Below, piece by piece: positions 24,158 to 32,890 of a DNA stretch of 64,000 bases. The position numbers were made by a program, and so were the translations under genes. The first letter of the stretch is position 1, and the number at the start of each line of letters is the position of its first letter. The notes under the pieces were generated by a model that was not told the DNA's origin, did not search any database, and saw only the letters and a list, made by a program, of their open reading frames with translations. This stretch comes from Lentzea sp033794685. GTDB lineage: Bacteria > Actinomycetota > Actinomycetes > Mycobacteriales > Pseudonocardiaceae. The stretch lies in assembly GCA_033794685.1 (NCBI GenBank), contig JARAYZ010000001.1; one strand, given 5' to 3'.

Positions 24158-25590
24158 CAGACCTTCGCGAGCAGCTTGCTGGACCACTCCCGGATCGAAT
24201 ACGTGCCGATCCGCCCGCTCGTCAGGCGCCCGCTGCTTCGTTCGGACACGGGCAAGGCCAGTTCCTCGGGGTGCCACAGGAGGAACTCCTGCGGCTCGCG
24301 GTCCTCACTGAGCAGGCGCAGTCGTTCGATCGCGGGTTCGGTGTAGTTGGCCGCGACCTGCGCGGCCGACACGTTGGCCGCGATGAGCGCTGTCGGCACG
24401 GAATCCGACGGCTGGCAGCGCGCAAGGTGCGACAGCGCCTCGCGCGGATCGGTCATGATCATGCAGAACGCGAGCCAGCACCGCAGATCGTTCATCCCGG
24501 GGTAGAGCGAGACGGCTTCGCTGAGGATGTTCACCGCCTTGGCGATGTGCCCTTCATCGATGAAGTTCAGCACCCGATCTCGCAGGTCGTTCAGGCTGGA
24601 GCCTGCGATGACCTCTTCCTCCGGATGGGGCCGATCAGCTCGATGGATCATCGCCGAGATCACGAGCTTCGAGCTGGTCGGGCGTTCCCGGAGAACCCGT
24701 GACGGCACGCCCGCCGTGTACGCGGTTCCTTCGGCATCATGGGCATATCGCAGTTCCCACTCCAGCGACGACCGCTGCCAGTCGGAATAGCTGGTCTCCG
24801 TGTAGCGGTCCTGCAACCACGACAACGCTGACAGCCCACCCTTGACCGCAAGGTCACTCTCACGCAGCTCCTGGTGCGGTTCGTACTCCAGGGACCACTC
24901 GACGATGTCCTTTATGGACGCACTCTCGAGCCACATCGTGACCTCGTCCGCGAACTGCCCGTTCAGCGCCGCAGAAACCTTGTTCGCCGTCTCCCGCGTG
25001 TCGCCGTCCTGGAGGGGACAGCCCGTGGAATCGAGCAACGCGACCCAGGGAAGCACACCCCTGGGCATGTACTCCTGGGGATCTCCGTCCGAGATCGAGG
25101 CGATGTGCGCCTGGGCGTAGATCGCCTGAGCGGTGATGCTGCGCAACAAGCGCCCCTTGAGCATCCGCCGGACAACCGCATCCGGCGGAATCCCCTTCTC
25201 GCCGAGACGTGCCAACGCGGACGTCAGCCACACGGTCCGCTGCGCGTCGGAAAGAGTGCCCCACCACGGAGGAACACAAATCGTGTCGGCGACATAGCGC
25301 AACAGGGCTGCGGTCGTCCAACTCTGGTCGGGATAGGTGTCCTGATGGGTGACCAGTTCTCGGCCCACGTCGAAAATCGAGGCAAGCCGGTGTTGGCGGA
25401 GGCGCTCGGCCAGTTCGAAGGCAAGCTGATCGCACCTGCTTTCGTGGTGATCACACAGGCTGTGATCATTTGAAGCGCAGGCCTCCGCGTACCTTCGAAC
25501 GGCGTCTGCGACCAGTTCGTCGTCCACTTTGCAGTTACCTGCCCATCTGATGACTGTGCATCCTCGTTCCCGTGCGCCCGTCCCCGCCAT
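24154..25590 (-). CDS. Protein of unknown function with TPR-like C-terminal region
   Basis: 478 residues from ATG 25590, or 457 from GTG 25527; neither has a strong RBS. I do not recognise the family. The N-terminal part is helical and has a Cys/His-rich patch ('CASNDHSLCDHHESRCDQL'). The middle is acidic and tryptophan-rich. Residues ~340-430 look like paired helices of a TPR ('HIAKAVNILSEAVSLYPGMN', 'REALSHLARCQPSDSVP'). There is no signal peptide or membrane helix. Base composition around its 5' end is lower in GC than the neighbours. It converges on the toxin gene with a 4-bp overlap, so it belongs to the same accessory patch. Confidence 0.65.
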   Translation of the reverse strand: MAGTGARERGCTVIRWAGNCKVDDELVADAVRRYAEACASNDHSLCDHHESRCDQLAFELAERLRQHRLASIFDVGRELVTHQDTYPDQSWTTAALLRYVADTICVPPWWGTLSDAQRTVWLTSALARLGEKGIPPDAVVRRMLKGRLLRSITAQAIYAQAHIASISDGDPQEYMPRGVLPWVALLDSTGCPLQDGDTRETANKVSAALNGQFADEVTMWLESASIKDIVEWSLEYEPHQELRESDLAVKGGLSALSWLQDRYTETSYSDWQRSSLEWELRYAHDAEGTAYTAGVPSRVLRERPTSSKLVISAMIHRADRPHPEEEVIAGSSLNDLRDRVLNFIDEGHIAKAVNILSEAVSLYPGMNDLRCWLAFCMIMTDPREALSHLARCQPSDSVPTALIAANVSAAQVAANYTEPAIERLRLLSEDREPQEFLLWHPEELALPVSERSSGRLTSGRIGTYSIREWSSKLLAKVC

Positions 25591-25897
25591 GGTTGGGCTG
25601 GACCGTCGCTTTCCCTATCGGAGCTATGCGCGGAAATGTAACGGCACCCTGTGAGCTGTAGAGATACATGTCAGATGGAATTTTTCTGTGGTTCATGATG
25701 CTGCGATACGTACAAACGGGTGATCTGATGCCGATGCCTGGGGTGGCAATTCGTGAGCTGGCCGCATATTCGCCATGATCGCGAAAGGTCACGCGCAGGT
25801 GGCGAATGTCCTCATTTCCGGTTTCGGCCGGGGCGCGTCAGGCAGAAGCCCGTCGCGACAAGACAATGGCGCCGGTTTGCCATGCATTATGGATGGT
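25591..25897. other. AT-richer divergent intergenic region
   Basis: About 300 bases between two divergent unknown genes, visibly lower in GC than the rest of the window, with stretches such as GGAATTTTTCTGTGGTTCATG. An open frame from 25775 runs into the next gene but lacks typical codon bias. No clear operator or RNA was found; it presumably holds both promoters. Confidence 0.4.
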
Positions 25898-26554
25898 ATG
25901 ACGCAACAAGATGGCAGCGATGGTCCGAGAAGGAAGGTTGCGATCTGGGTCTCCGCCAGCATCGCAACCTTGCTGATCCTCAGTGTGCTGGCCGACCTCG
26001 GGGGAGCGACGTCCTTCGTCAGTGATCTGCTCGGGAGGGATTCCACCAATGCCACGAGTTCTCAGCCAACAACGGATTCCGCAGGCACTGGAATTCGAGC
26101 CGCAGACTCTCCCTCCACGTTCACAGCGCCGACCTCGACACCACCATCAAGCGCTCCTCCACAGGGCGACATCGCCTCGGTGATCGGAACCTGGGAAGGC
26201 GTCTACCGCTGCGACACCCTGCGAGGCCTGCGCCTCGGCATCACGAAGCCACGCGACAGCCGAAGCAACAGTGACTTGGTGGCCACCTTCACCTTCTACG
26301 ACAAGGACGGCAACGCCGGCAGCCCGCTGGGCGAGTACGCGATGAAGGGCTCCTACCTCCGTGACAATCTGGTACTCGACTTCGACTACTGGATCGAAGT
26401 GAAGCAACGAGGCGCCTACTACCCCGTGAACCTGCGCGGGAAGATCAACGTTGCCACAGGAAAACCCGTGCTGGGCGGGAAGATCGTGGAGACCAGCTGC
26501 GCGACCTTCGAGCTCGGCAAGATCTCCGACACCGCGGAACTGCCTCGAGTCTGA
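25898..26554 (+). CDS. Single-pass membrane-anchored protein of unknown function
   Basis: 218 residues from ATG 25898 (ATG 25889 also possible). After a short charged head ('DGSDGPRRK') comes one membrane helix ('VAIWVSASIATLLILSVLADL'), then a ~60-residue Ser/Thr/Pro-rich linker and a compact beta-rich domain beginning 'VIGTWEGVYRCDTLRGLRLG' with two cysteines ('YRCD', 'TSCAT') that could form a disulfide outside the cell. The topology suggests an extracytoplasmic ligand-binding or sensor domain on a stalk. No family was recognised. Confidence 0.65.
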   Translation: MTQQDGSDGPRRKVAIWVSASIATLLILSVLADLGGATSFVSDLLGRDSTNATSSQPTTDSAGTGIRAADSPSTFTAPTSTPPSSAPPQGDIASVIGTWEGVYRCDTLRGLRLGITKPRDSRSNSDLVATFTFYDKDGNAGSPLGEYAMKGSYLRDNLVLDFDYWIEVKQRGAYYPVNLRGKINVATGKPVLGGKIVETSCATFELGKISDTAELPRV

Positions 26555-26642
26555 TCACGTCGCGCTCTTCGCCGGGTGGGGTGTCGCGCCACGTATCGCA
26601 CCAGGCGGGCGGCGAGCTCAGGTTCGGCCGTGATCAAAGACC

Positions 26643-26678
26643 AAGGGCTCCGACCTGTTTTCACTGGTCAGAGCCCTT
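26643..26678 (-). terminator. Terminator of tRNA-Arg
   Basis: Arms AAGGGCTC (26643-26650) and GAGCCCTT (26671-26678), extended inward by a GACC/GGTC pairing, form a long hairpin 22 bases after the tRNA 3' end on the minus strand. Confidence 0.7.
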
Positions 26679-26700
26679 AGTTTCACCCGGCGAAAGGTGG

Positions 26701-26773
26701 TGCCCCAGGCAGGATTCGAACCTGCGACACACGGTTTAGGAAACCGATGCTCTATCCCCTGAGCTACTAGGGC
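26701..26773 (-). tRNA. tRNA-Arg (anticodon CCT)
   Basis: The 73-nt minus-strand sequence folds as a cloverleaf. The acceptor stem is GCCCTAG with CTGGGGC, the D stem GCTC/GAGC, the anticodon loop TTCCTAA (anticodon CCT, reading AGG), and the T arm contains GGTTCGAATCC. CCA is not encoded. Discriminator base is A. The first anticodon-stem pair is a T-T mismatch. Confidence 0.95.
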
Positions 26774-26945
26774 CGGCACCAGCAGTCTACCGGGACCCCG
26801 CCACCGAGTTGACCAGCGCCCCCACCTACCGCGGACCAGACAACCCTCACGCACGGTGAGGACCGGGCAACGGGACCTGCGGCCGTTGGAGGGAAGTGAG
26901 GCACGCCACCTTCTGCCGGGCACAAACGTCAGGTAAGGAGGGCGT

Positions 26946-27782
26946 GTGAGCAGACCCTGGCCCGACTTCCGTCCTGGCCCTCTCGGCTCCCTCAAGGCCT
27001 GGTGGCGCAGGAGGGTGCCCAAGCGCGCTGACGACATCACCTTCGTGCCGCCGGCGAGCAGTCATCAGCAGGAGTTCGAGACGCCGTTGGCCAGTGCGGT
27101 GTACGGGCTGGACTTCCAGCTCAAGTTCACGGTGGTGTGGCGGCTTGATCTGGCTACCGGCTTGCGGCACAACTCGCCGCGCAGTGCTGCCATCCACCAC
27201 GTTCTGCAGCGCGCCAAGGAGATCAGTTCCAAGGCGATGCTGGTGCACTATTCGGCGCTGCAGGTGCAGTTGGGGGATGAGCTCGCCACTGAACGGCAGG
27301 TTCCCGGGACGCATGTGTGGGCGCGGGCCGAGCAGGTGAAGATCTCGGTCAGTGACGAGGACCTGGAGATGGCCAAGAAGCACGTCGAGCTGCTTCGCAA
27401 CTCCACGTTCAAGTTGGCTGAGCGGGACGTCGAGCGCGCCGAGATCCGGTACCTGCGGGACGAGGTGTTGACGGACGTCGGCACCGCGACGATCTGGTGG
27501 TTGCAGCGCAACGGGTATCAGGTCGCTGAGGCGGTCAAGCTGGCTGATCACCTCGGCGAGTTGGTGAAGCTCGCGCAGCGGGAGCCTTCTGCGCATTGGG
27601 CCGAGTCGTTGGTCAGCAGTGTCGAGCGGGCGATGCCCGAGCTCGAGGACGCTCATCGGAGAGACCTGCGGTTGCACCTGGTGAAGGCCCTCAGTGTTTA
27701 CGGTGGGTCTCGGGTGGCAGCGGAGTTCGCTGACCAGATCGGGTTGCCTGCGGGCGAACGGCACAACAACGGGCACGTCTAG
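26946..27782 (+). CDS. Uncharacterised actinobacterial protein, possibly SPFH-related
   Basis: 278 residues from GTG 26946 with AAGGAGG 4 bases upstream. No signal peptide. The segment from ~55 to ~170 ('DFQLKFTVVWRL', 'WARAEQVKISVSDEDLEMAK') followed by a charged helix ('AERDVERAEIRYLRDEVLTD') is reminiscent of a cytosolic band-7/SPFH-like beta domain plus coiled helix, but the resemblance is weak and I treat the function as unknown. The C terminus is helical. It precedes the FkbM methyltransferase gene by 10 bp, so the two are probably one operon. Leucine TTG codons are unusually common. Confidence 0.7.
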   Translation: MSRPWPDFRPGPLGSLKAWWRRRVPKRADDITFVPPASSHQQEFETPLASAVYGLDFQLKFTVVWRLDLATGLRHNSPRSAAIHHVLQRAKEISSKAMLVHYSALQVQLGDELATERQVPGTHVWARAEQVKISVSDEDLEMAKKHVELLRNSTFKLAERDVERAEIRYLRDEVLTDVGTATIWWLQRNGYQVAEAVKLADHLGELVKLAQREPSAHWAESLVSSVERAMPELEDAHRRDLRLHLVKALSVYGGSRVAAEFADQIGLPAGERHNNGHV

Positions 27783-27792
27783 GCTGGCGCGG

Positions 27793-28530
27793 GTGTTGAC
27801 CCAACTTCGCAGTGCCACGGTTGTCGCCGGGTTGCAGGCCCTTGCGCGGCTCACGCCCTATGCCGAGGCGGAGCTGATCGGGCTCCGCAAGGTCGTCAAG
27901 CCTGGAGACGTCTGCGTTGACGTCGGGGCCGCGCTGGGGCTCTACACGGTGACCTTGTCGAGACTTGTCGGTCCACAAGGGACTGTGCACAGCGTCGAGC
28001 CGTTGGTGTTCGCGCATCCTGCCCTTTCGTACGTGCTCCGGCCTCGGGAAGGGGCCAACATCAAGAGGCACTCGGTGGCTCTTGGTGCTGAGAAGCAGGG
28101 GCGTGAGGTCATGTCCGTGCCGGTGCGGCACGGGAGTCCGGTGACCGGGCGGTCGTTCCTCACGGTGGGGGCGAACGGGCTCGGGTCCAACGACGAGTTC
28201 GACCAGCATCTGGACGTGCTGGTCAAGACGGACACCCTGGACCACTTCGTCGAGGAGCAGGGGATCACGCGGCTCGACTTCGTCAAGGCGGACGTCGAGG
28301 GGGCCGAGTTGAAGGTGCTCGAGGGGGCTGTTGAGACGATCGAGCGGCTCAAGCCCGCGTTCCTGCTGGAGATCGAGGAACGGCACGTGGAGCGGTTCGG
28401 GTACCACGCCGAGGACGTCGCGGACTTCCTGACCGAGCGCGGGTACCGGATGAGCACGTGGCACGGCGGTGAGTGGGTGCCCACGAACAACATCGGGGGC
28501 GAGATCAGGAACTACCTGTTCAGGGCCTGA
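27793..28530 (+). CDS. FkbM family methyltransferase
   Basis: 245 residues from GTG 27793. The SAM-binding start is 'VKPGDVCVDVGAALGLYTV' (motif I), 'GPQGTVHSVEPLVF' is motif II, and the FkbM signature 'LDFVKADVEGAELKVLEGA' follows at ~residues 165-183. FkbM enzymes O-methylate sugars or small molecules. The C-terminal 'FLLEIEERHVERFGY' also fits the family. A perfect hairpin terminator follows the stop. The substrate cannot be told from the neighbours. Confidence 0.9.
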   Translation: MLTQLRSATVVAGLQALARLTPYAEAELIGLRKVVKPGDVCVDVGAALGLYTVTLSRLVGPQGTVHSVEPLVFAHPALSYVLRPREGANIKRHSVALGAEKQGREVMSVPVRHGSPVTGRSFLTVGANGLGSNDEFDQHLDVLVKTDTLDHFVEEQGITRLDFVKADVEGAELKVLEGAVETIERLKPAFLLEIEERHVERFGYHAEDVADFLTERGYRMSTWHGGEWVPTNNIGGEIRNYLFRA

Positions 28531-28538
28531 AATAAGTA

Positions 28539-28574
28539 GAGGACGCCGACCCCTGGGGGTGGATCGGCGTCCTC
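28539..28574. terminator. Bidirectional terminator between convergent genes
   Basis: Perfect 11-bp arms GAGGACGCCGA (28539-28549) and its complement (28564-28574) enclose a C4/G4-containing loop. It lies between the FkbM gene and the end of the acylase gene and can serve both strands. Confidence 0.8.
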
Positions 28575-28585
28575 ATCTCGAAGGC

Positions 28586-31500
28586 CTACGAGACGTAGAC
28601 CTCAAGCTCGTACAGGGAGTATCCGTACTGCCCAGCCCGTTGGGTACCGGTCATTCGGAGGTATCTCGCGTCCTGTGGTGTGAACGCTACGACATCATCG
28701 CCGCCATCGCCAGCACTTGTGGAGAAAACGTTCCGCCAGTTCGTGCCGTCATTGGAAATCTCGATGCGGTAGCCCCGGCCGAACGCCGATTCCCACCGCA
28801 ACACCGTGCGACCGATTCGTTGCACTGAGCCAAGGTCCACCTGGATCCATTGGTTGTCGCTCCAGTCGCTGGCCCAGCGGGACGTCGGGTTGCCGTCCAC
28901 CGTGTTCGACGGCGGGAGGGTGTTCCAGCCCTTCTCGTGCGACGACGCGGTGGTGGTGCGGCCGGCTGCCAGGTTGGTGATGTTCTGGCCTCGGCGGGCC
29001 GGGAACTGCACGACCTGCTGGTACGTCGGGCGGTTCTGCCAGTGGATCTTGTCCTGGGTGATGCCGCCCATGGCGCGGTGGATGATCGTGTCCGCGCACC
29101 ACTGGTCGCCTGCGGCGCAGTCGGCGTCGCCGGGGTAGACGGCGTTCGCCGGCTTGGCCACGGCCGCCTGCAGAGACGACACCAAAGCGGTGCGGCAACC
29201 GGACAAAGTGCCGCCGCCGCAGTACGACTGCGGGAACGCGCCCTGGACCGGGTCGCCCAGGACCTTGCGCAGGTCCTTGTCCACGTAACCCCACCAGCCG
29301 TACTGGAACGACGAACCCTTGTGGGGTGCGGCGCCGTGTGCGTCGGACGGGGCCTCGTCGACCTGCTGGGCGGCGACCACGGCGTTGTACAGGCCGTCAC
29401 CCAGGGACGGCTTGAACTGCGCCTCCACCAGGAGCGGCCACCAGGCATCCAGAATTCGGATGGCTTCGGCGTGGTTGTAGGCCTTGCTGCCCTTCGCGGT
29501 CTCCTTGCGCAACGAGCCGGAGCGCTGCCAGTCCTTCAGCTTCTGCACGACCGGAGCCAGAGAGGCGTCGACAGGAGCGGACTCCACCACCCGCAGCAGT
29601 TCGGGCAGCACCTGCTCGGCACGCAGGTCGGCCACGGCGGCTTCGGCCATCACGCGGGTCAGAGCGGCACGCGTGACCTTCTGGCCGGAGGCGATGAGGG
29701 CACGCACTCGACCGTCGAGCAGGTCGCCGCGGTGCACGGCGCTGTGGCCGAACCCGCCGAACGTGAAGTCCTTGGCCTGCTTGTTGTTCCAGGACACGTA
29801 GTAGTCCTGGTTGATCGAGTTCGGGTGCCCGGCGAACGGCATCACGGCGGACGTGTTCTCGTCGCCGTTCCACCCGACCCACTCGTACTCGGCCCGGCCC
29901 CACGTCGGCAGGTTCGGGTCCACAGTGGAACGGCGGACCGGGTTCAGGCCCGAGTTGAAGTACGCGGAGTCGCGGGAGTCCACGTAGAACCAGTTGAACG
30001 CGTACCCGATCTTGTTGGCCGCGCGCTGGAAGTCCGTGGCGGAACGGATCGCCGACGGGTCGTTGAGCTCCTGGAAGCCGATGATGGAGTCGACCTCGTG
30101 CATGTACGTCGAACGCAGCGTGGTGTACGCCACGAACTTGCCGCCCACAGTTGCACGGCTCGTCACCAGGCCGTACTTGGTCCGGTACATGACCAACGTG
30201 TACGAACCGGCGGGGGTGCCGTCCGCGACGGTCGGCTTCCAGGCGTTCTTGCGCTCCAGGCGTTCCATCGGCAGGCAGGCGCCGTGGAACACGTACGACG
30301 TCGAGGCTTTCGAAGCCGGAGAACCGTCCGAGTTGCACAGTTCGACGGCGTAGGTGTCGACGATGTCCTGGCCCGACGAGGTGGCGCTCCACGAGTAGTC
30401 GACACCGCGGCCGAGCTGCACGTACATCGAGACGCCGGCGAACGAGACGCCGCGCGACCGGATGCCGGGCCCGTTGAGCTCCTGCAACAGGAGCAACTGC
30501 GGCGCGAAGTAACCGGTCTGCGGTCCCCACACGGCGATCGGGTTGCCGGTGTCGGTGTGCGCACCCGACACGGCCAGAGCGTTCGACATGCCGTGCTTCT
30601 TGTTCAGCAGGTCGGCGGGCAGCACGCCGTCGGAGAAGATCCCGCGGGCCTTCGCCACGTCCGCGGCGGCGGGAACGGCGACCGAAGCGCCCGCTCCGCC
30701 CACCTCGTCGTAGACCATGCGCTCCGGCGTGACGACGCCACCGTCCGGCAGCGCCACGCCCTGGGGCGAAGCGGGGGAGGCCGAGTACGGGAAGGACTGT
30801 CCGTCGTGGAGGGTCAGCACGGCCTCGGGGTCGTTCTGCGCCCGGAACGCGTTCCACACCTGCTCACCGACGGCGGCGCCGTACTTGTTCTGCGCGGCCA
30901 GCTTCACCAGCGCCGACTGCACCTCACCGCCACCACCGGCGCCGAACAGGCCACCGACGACGGACGCGATCGCCACCATGTCGGTCGGCTTGAACGGCTG
31001 GATGTCGTTCCAGTTCGTGATCGAGTCGGCGTGCCCGGTCAGCACGTACTCACCGGGGAAGTTGCGAGCGCCGACGGACTGCGTGATGTACGCGTTGATG
31101 CCGGCGGTGTAGTCGTTGACGTCGGCCATCGCCTGCCGTCCGCGCTCACCGCCGTTCGCGGCGGCGGACTCGATCTGCTTCTGCAGATCCGCCTCGGTGT
31201 ACGGGATCTGGTTGAAGAAGCTCTGCTCCAGCACGCGGTTGCCGGGCGCGCCGCCGGCGAAACCGGTCAGCTGGCCGCGGCCGAGGTGGCGGAAGACGTC
31301 CATCAGCCACAGGCGGTCCTGCGCGGCCGCGTAACCGGCGCCGAACATCGTGCCGGACCGCGTGGTCCCGGTGATGTGCGGCATGCCGATCTTCTTGTCA
31401 CGCACGATCGTGACGTCCGCGCGCGGCTTCAGGGTGCTCTCGACCTGGTCGGACGGCACACCGAACGACGCGTCGTTGAAGAAGTCCGTCAGCTGGCCGT

Positions 31501-31786
31501 TCGTCAGGCCGCTGTAGCCGCTGACCAGGGCGTCGTACTTGCCGAGCTGATCGGCGGAGTGCGCGGGCCTGGTGCCGAACGCCTTGTGGGTGAGGATCTC
31601 GGCCAGCGTCGCGTTGCCGTTGTTGCCGGGCGGCAGGACGTCGCCGCACTGCCCGAGGCAGTAGTCGTCGGCTGCGTACGCGGCCGCGCGCGGGGGTTCC
31701 TCGGCCTGGGCGGCCGGGACGATCAGTAGGGAGGCGGTGACGGCGGCGGTCGCCAGCAGGGTCGTCACCGGATTGGCTCTCCGCAT
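28586..31786 (-). CDS. Secreted penicillin-acylase family hydrolase with discoidin domain
   Basis: 1066 residues from ATG 31786 (AGGAG 9 bases upstream). A Sec-type signal peptide ('TTLLATAAVTASLLIVPAAQA') leads into an N-terminal nucleophile amidase of the penicillin/acyl-homoserine-lactone acylase family: alpha-chain motif 'TIVRDKKIGMPHITG', 'GYAAAQDRLWLMDVFRHLGRG', and the autocleavage site before Ser401 in 'KHGMSNALAVSG'. Residues ~935-1066 form an F5/8 type C (discoidin/CBM32-like) domain ('VDGNPTSRWASDWSDNQWIQ'), which would tether the enzyme to carbohydrate. Likely role: hydrolysis of an amide-linked acyl group outside the cell, such as quorum-sensing lactones, beta-lactams or lipopeptides. 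The true substrate is unknown. Confidence 0.9.
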   Translation of the reverse strand: MRRANPVTTLLATAAVTASLLIVPAAQAEEPPRAAAYAADDYCLGQCGDVLPPGNNGNATLAEILTHKAFGTRPAHSADQLGKYDALVSGYSGLTNGQLTDFFNDASFGVPSDQVESTLKPRADVTIVRDKKIGMPHITGTTRSGTMFGAGYAAAQDRLWLMDVFRHLGRGQLTGFAGGAPGNRVLEQSFFNQIPYTEADLQKQIESAAANGGERGRQAMADVNDYTAGINAYITQSVGARNFPGEYVLTGHADSITNWNDIQPFKPTDMVAIASVVGGLFGAGGGGEVQSALVKLAAQNKYGAAVGEQVWNAFRAQNDPEAVLTLHDGQSFPYSASPASPQGVALPDGGVVTPERMVYDEVGGAGASVAVPAAADVAKARGIFSDGVLPADLLNKKHGMSNALAVSGAHTDTGNPIAVWGPQTGYFAPQLLLLQELNGPGIRSRGVSFAGVSMYVQLGRGVDYSWSATSSGQDIVDTYAVELCNSDGSPASKASTSYVFHGACLPMERLERKNAWKPTVADGTPAGSYTLVMYRTKYGLVTSRATVGGKFVAYTTLRSTYMHEVDSIIGFQELNDPSAIRSATDFQRAANKIGYAFNWFYVDSRDSAYFNSGLNPVRRSTVDPNLPTWGRAEYEWVGWNGDENTSAVMPFAGHPNSINQDYYVSWNNKQAKDFTFGGFGHSAVHRGDLLDGRVRALIASGQKVTRAALTRVMAEAAVADLRAEQVLPELLRVVESAPVDASLAPVVQKLKDWQRSGSLRKETAKGSKAYNHAEAIRILDAWWPLLVEAQFKPSLGDGLYNAVVAAQQVDEAPSDAHGAAPHKGSSFQYGWWGYVDKDLRKVLGDPVQGAFPQSYCGGGTLSGCRTALVSSLQAAVAKPANAVYPGDADCAAGDQWCADTIIHRAMGGITQDKIHWQNRPTYQQVVQFPARRGQNITNLAAGRTTTASSHEKGWNTLPPSNTVDGNPTSRWASDWSDNQWIQVDLGSVQRIGRTVLRWESAFGRGYRIEISNDGTNWRNVFSTSAGDGGDDVVAFTPQDARYLRMTGTQRAGQYGYSLYELEVYVS

Positions 31787-32238
31787 CGCGCGAAGCTCCT
31801 CTCCGTGCAGGGCAGGGCTGTTGTGACGCACGTTACTTTCCGGTAGGGCTATTGCGAAAGACCTTCGCGTTTTCTGTGGCGCCGAGGAACGACCTGTATC
31901 GATACCGAAAGCGATCAGGAAGACGTATGGGCAGAAATGAGGAAGTCGGGGAACTTCTGAATCGGATTACCGAGGCCGTATCCGTGTTTCTGGTCTGCCA
32001 TTCCACTGAGTGGGATATCCGTGTTTCGTCACTCAGCGTTCCGAAGACCCCTCCTAACGCCTGGTGGCATGCCTACGCAGCGAAGTCAGCGCGCTATTCC
32101 GGTAACTGTGAACGTCGTCGCCGTTCTCGAAAATCTGTAACCACATGATGAGATAACTGAGAATTAACGTGGCCTTCGGCGTGCGTACGCCAAGATCGCG
32201 AACATGAGGGAGCACGGAACGCCAATGCGGGAGGCGTC
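31787..32238. other. 452-bp lower-GC intergenic region
   Basis: The divergent gap between the acylase and the response regulator. A 98-codon open frame (31852-32148, with ATG 31921 preceded by AGGAAGA) has unbiased codon positions and no recognisable domain, so I do not call it a gene. The region presumably carries both promoters; no clear dyad was found. Confidence 0.4.
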
Positions 32239-32886
32239 GTGATCAAGGTTCTGCTGGCCGACGACGAGGATCTCGTCCGTTCCGGCCTTCGCATGATCCT
32301 GAGCAGCGTCGGAGACATCGAAGTTGTTGCTGAGGCCGATGACGGTCACCTGGTAGCCGACCTGGCACGCCAGCACCGTCCGCACGTGGTCCTGCTCGAC
32401 ATCCGGATGCGCACCTCGGACGGACTCGTGGCCTTGCGGAGGCTGCGGACTCTGCCGGACCCACCGAGGGTGTGCATCCTGACCACGTTCGACGTCGACG
32501 AATACGTTTCGGAAGCTCTGCGTCTCGGCGCGGCAGGCTTCCTTCTGAAGGACACCGAACCGGAACAGCTCGTCAAGGCCGTGCGTGATCTCGCGCGCGG
32601 AGGTGCTGTTCTCGACCCCGGCGTCGCGGCGAGAGTTCTCGCGGCGGTCGCCGACGGCGAACGAATGGCGGAGCCGGCACGCAGGCTTCTCCAGAGCCTG
32701 TCCGAACGCGAGCGCGAGGTGCTCGTGCTGATCGGCCAGGGCATGTCCAACGCGGAGATCGGCGGCACCCTGCACCTGTCGGAGGCGACGGTGAAGGGGT
32801 ACGTCTCGTCCGTGCTCGGGAAGATCGGCGCGGTCAACCGCGTGCAGGCCGCGCTGGTGGCCTACCGCGGCGGCCTGATCGCCTGA
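32239..32886 (+). CDS. Orphan NarL/LuxR-type response regulator
   Basis: 215 residues from GTG 32239 (GGGAGG upstream). The receiver domain has 'LLADDEDLVRSGL' and the phosphoacceptor Asp54 in 'VVLLDIRM', Thr in 'ILTTFD' and Lys in 'LLKDT'. The output domain is a LuxR helix-turn-helix ('LSEREREVLVLIGQGMSNAE', 'LSEATVKGYVSSVLGKI'). No histidine kinase lies beside it, so its kinase is elsewhere. The neighbours are an acylase and a diguanylate cyclase gene; the latter converges with a 4-base gap. Confidence 0.92.
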   Translation: MIKVLLADDEDLVRSGLRMILSSVGDIEVVAEADDGHLVADLARQHRPHVVLLDIRMRTSDGLVALRRLRTLPDPPRVCILTTFDVDEYVSEALRLGAAGFLLKDTEPEQLVKAVRDLARGGAVLDPGVAARVLAAVADGERMAEPARRLLQSLSEREREVLVLIGQGMSNAEIGGTLHLSEATVKGYVSSVLGKIGAVNRVQAALVAYRGGLIA

Positions 32887-32890
32887 GCCT

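Noticed and set aside
28850..31729. 959-codon plus-strand frame antisense to the acylase
   Set aside because: Composition is typical of an antisense shadow and the opposite strand encodes a complete acylase with signal peptide and catalytic serine.
31852..32148. 98-codon frame in the acylase/regulator gap
   Set aside because: Codon positions are not GC-biased as in real genes here, and no domain is visible; described as an intergenic region instead.
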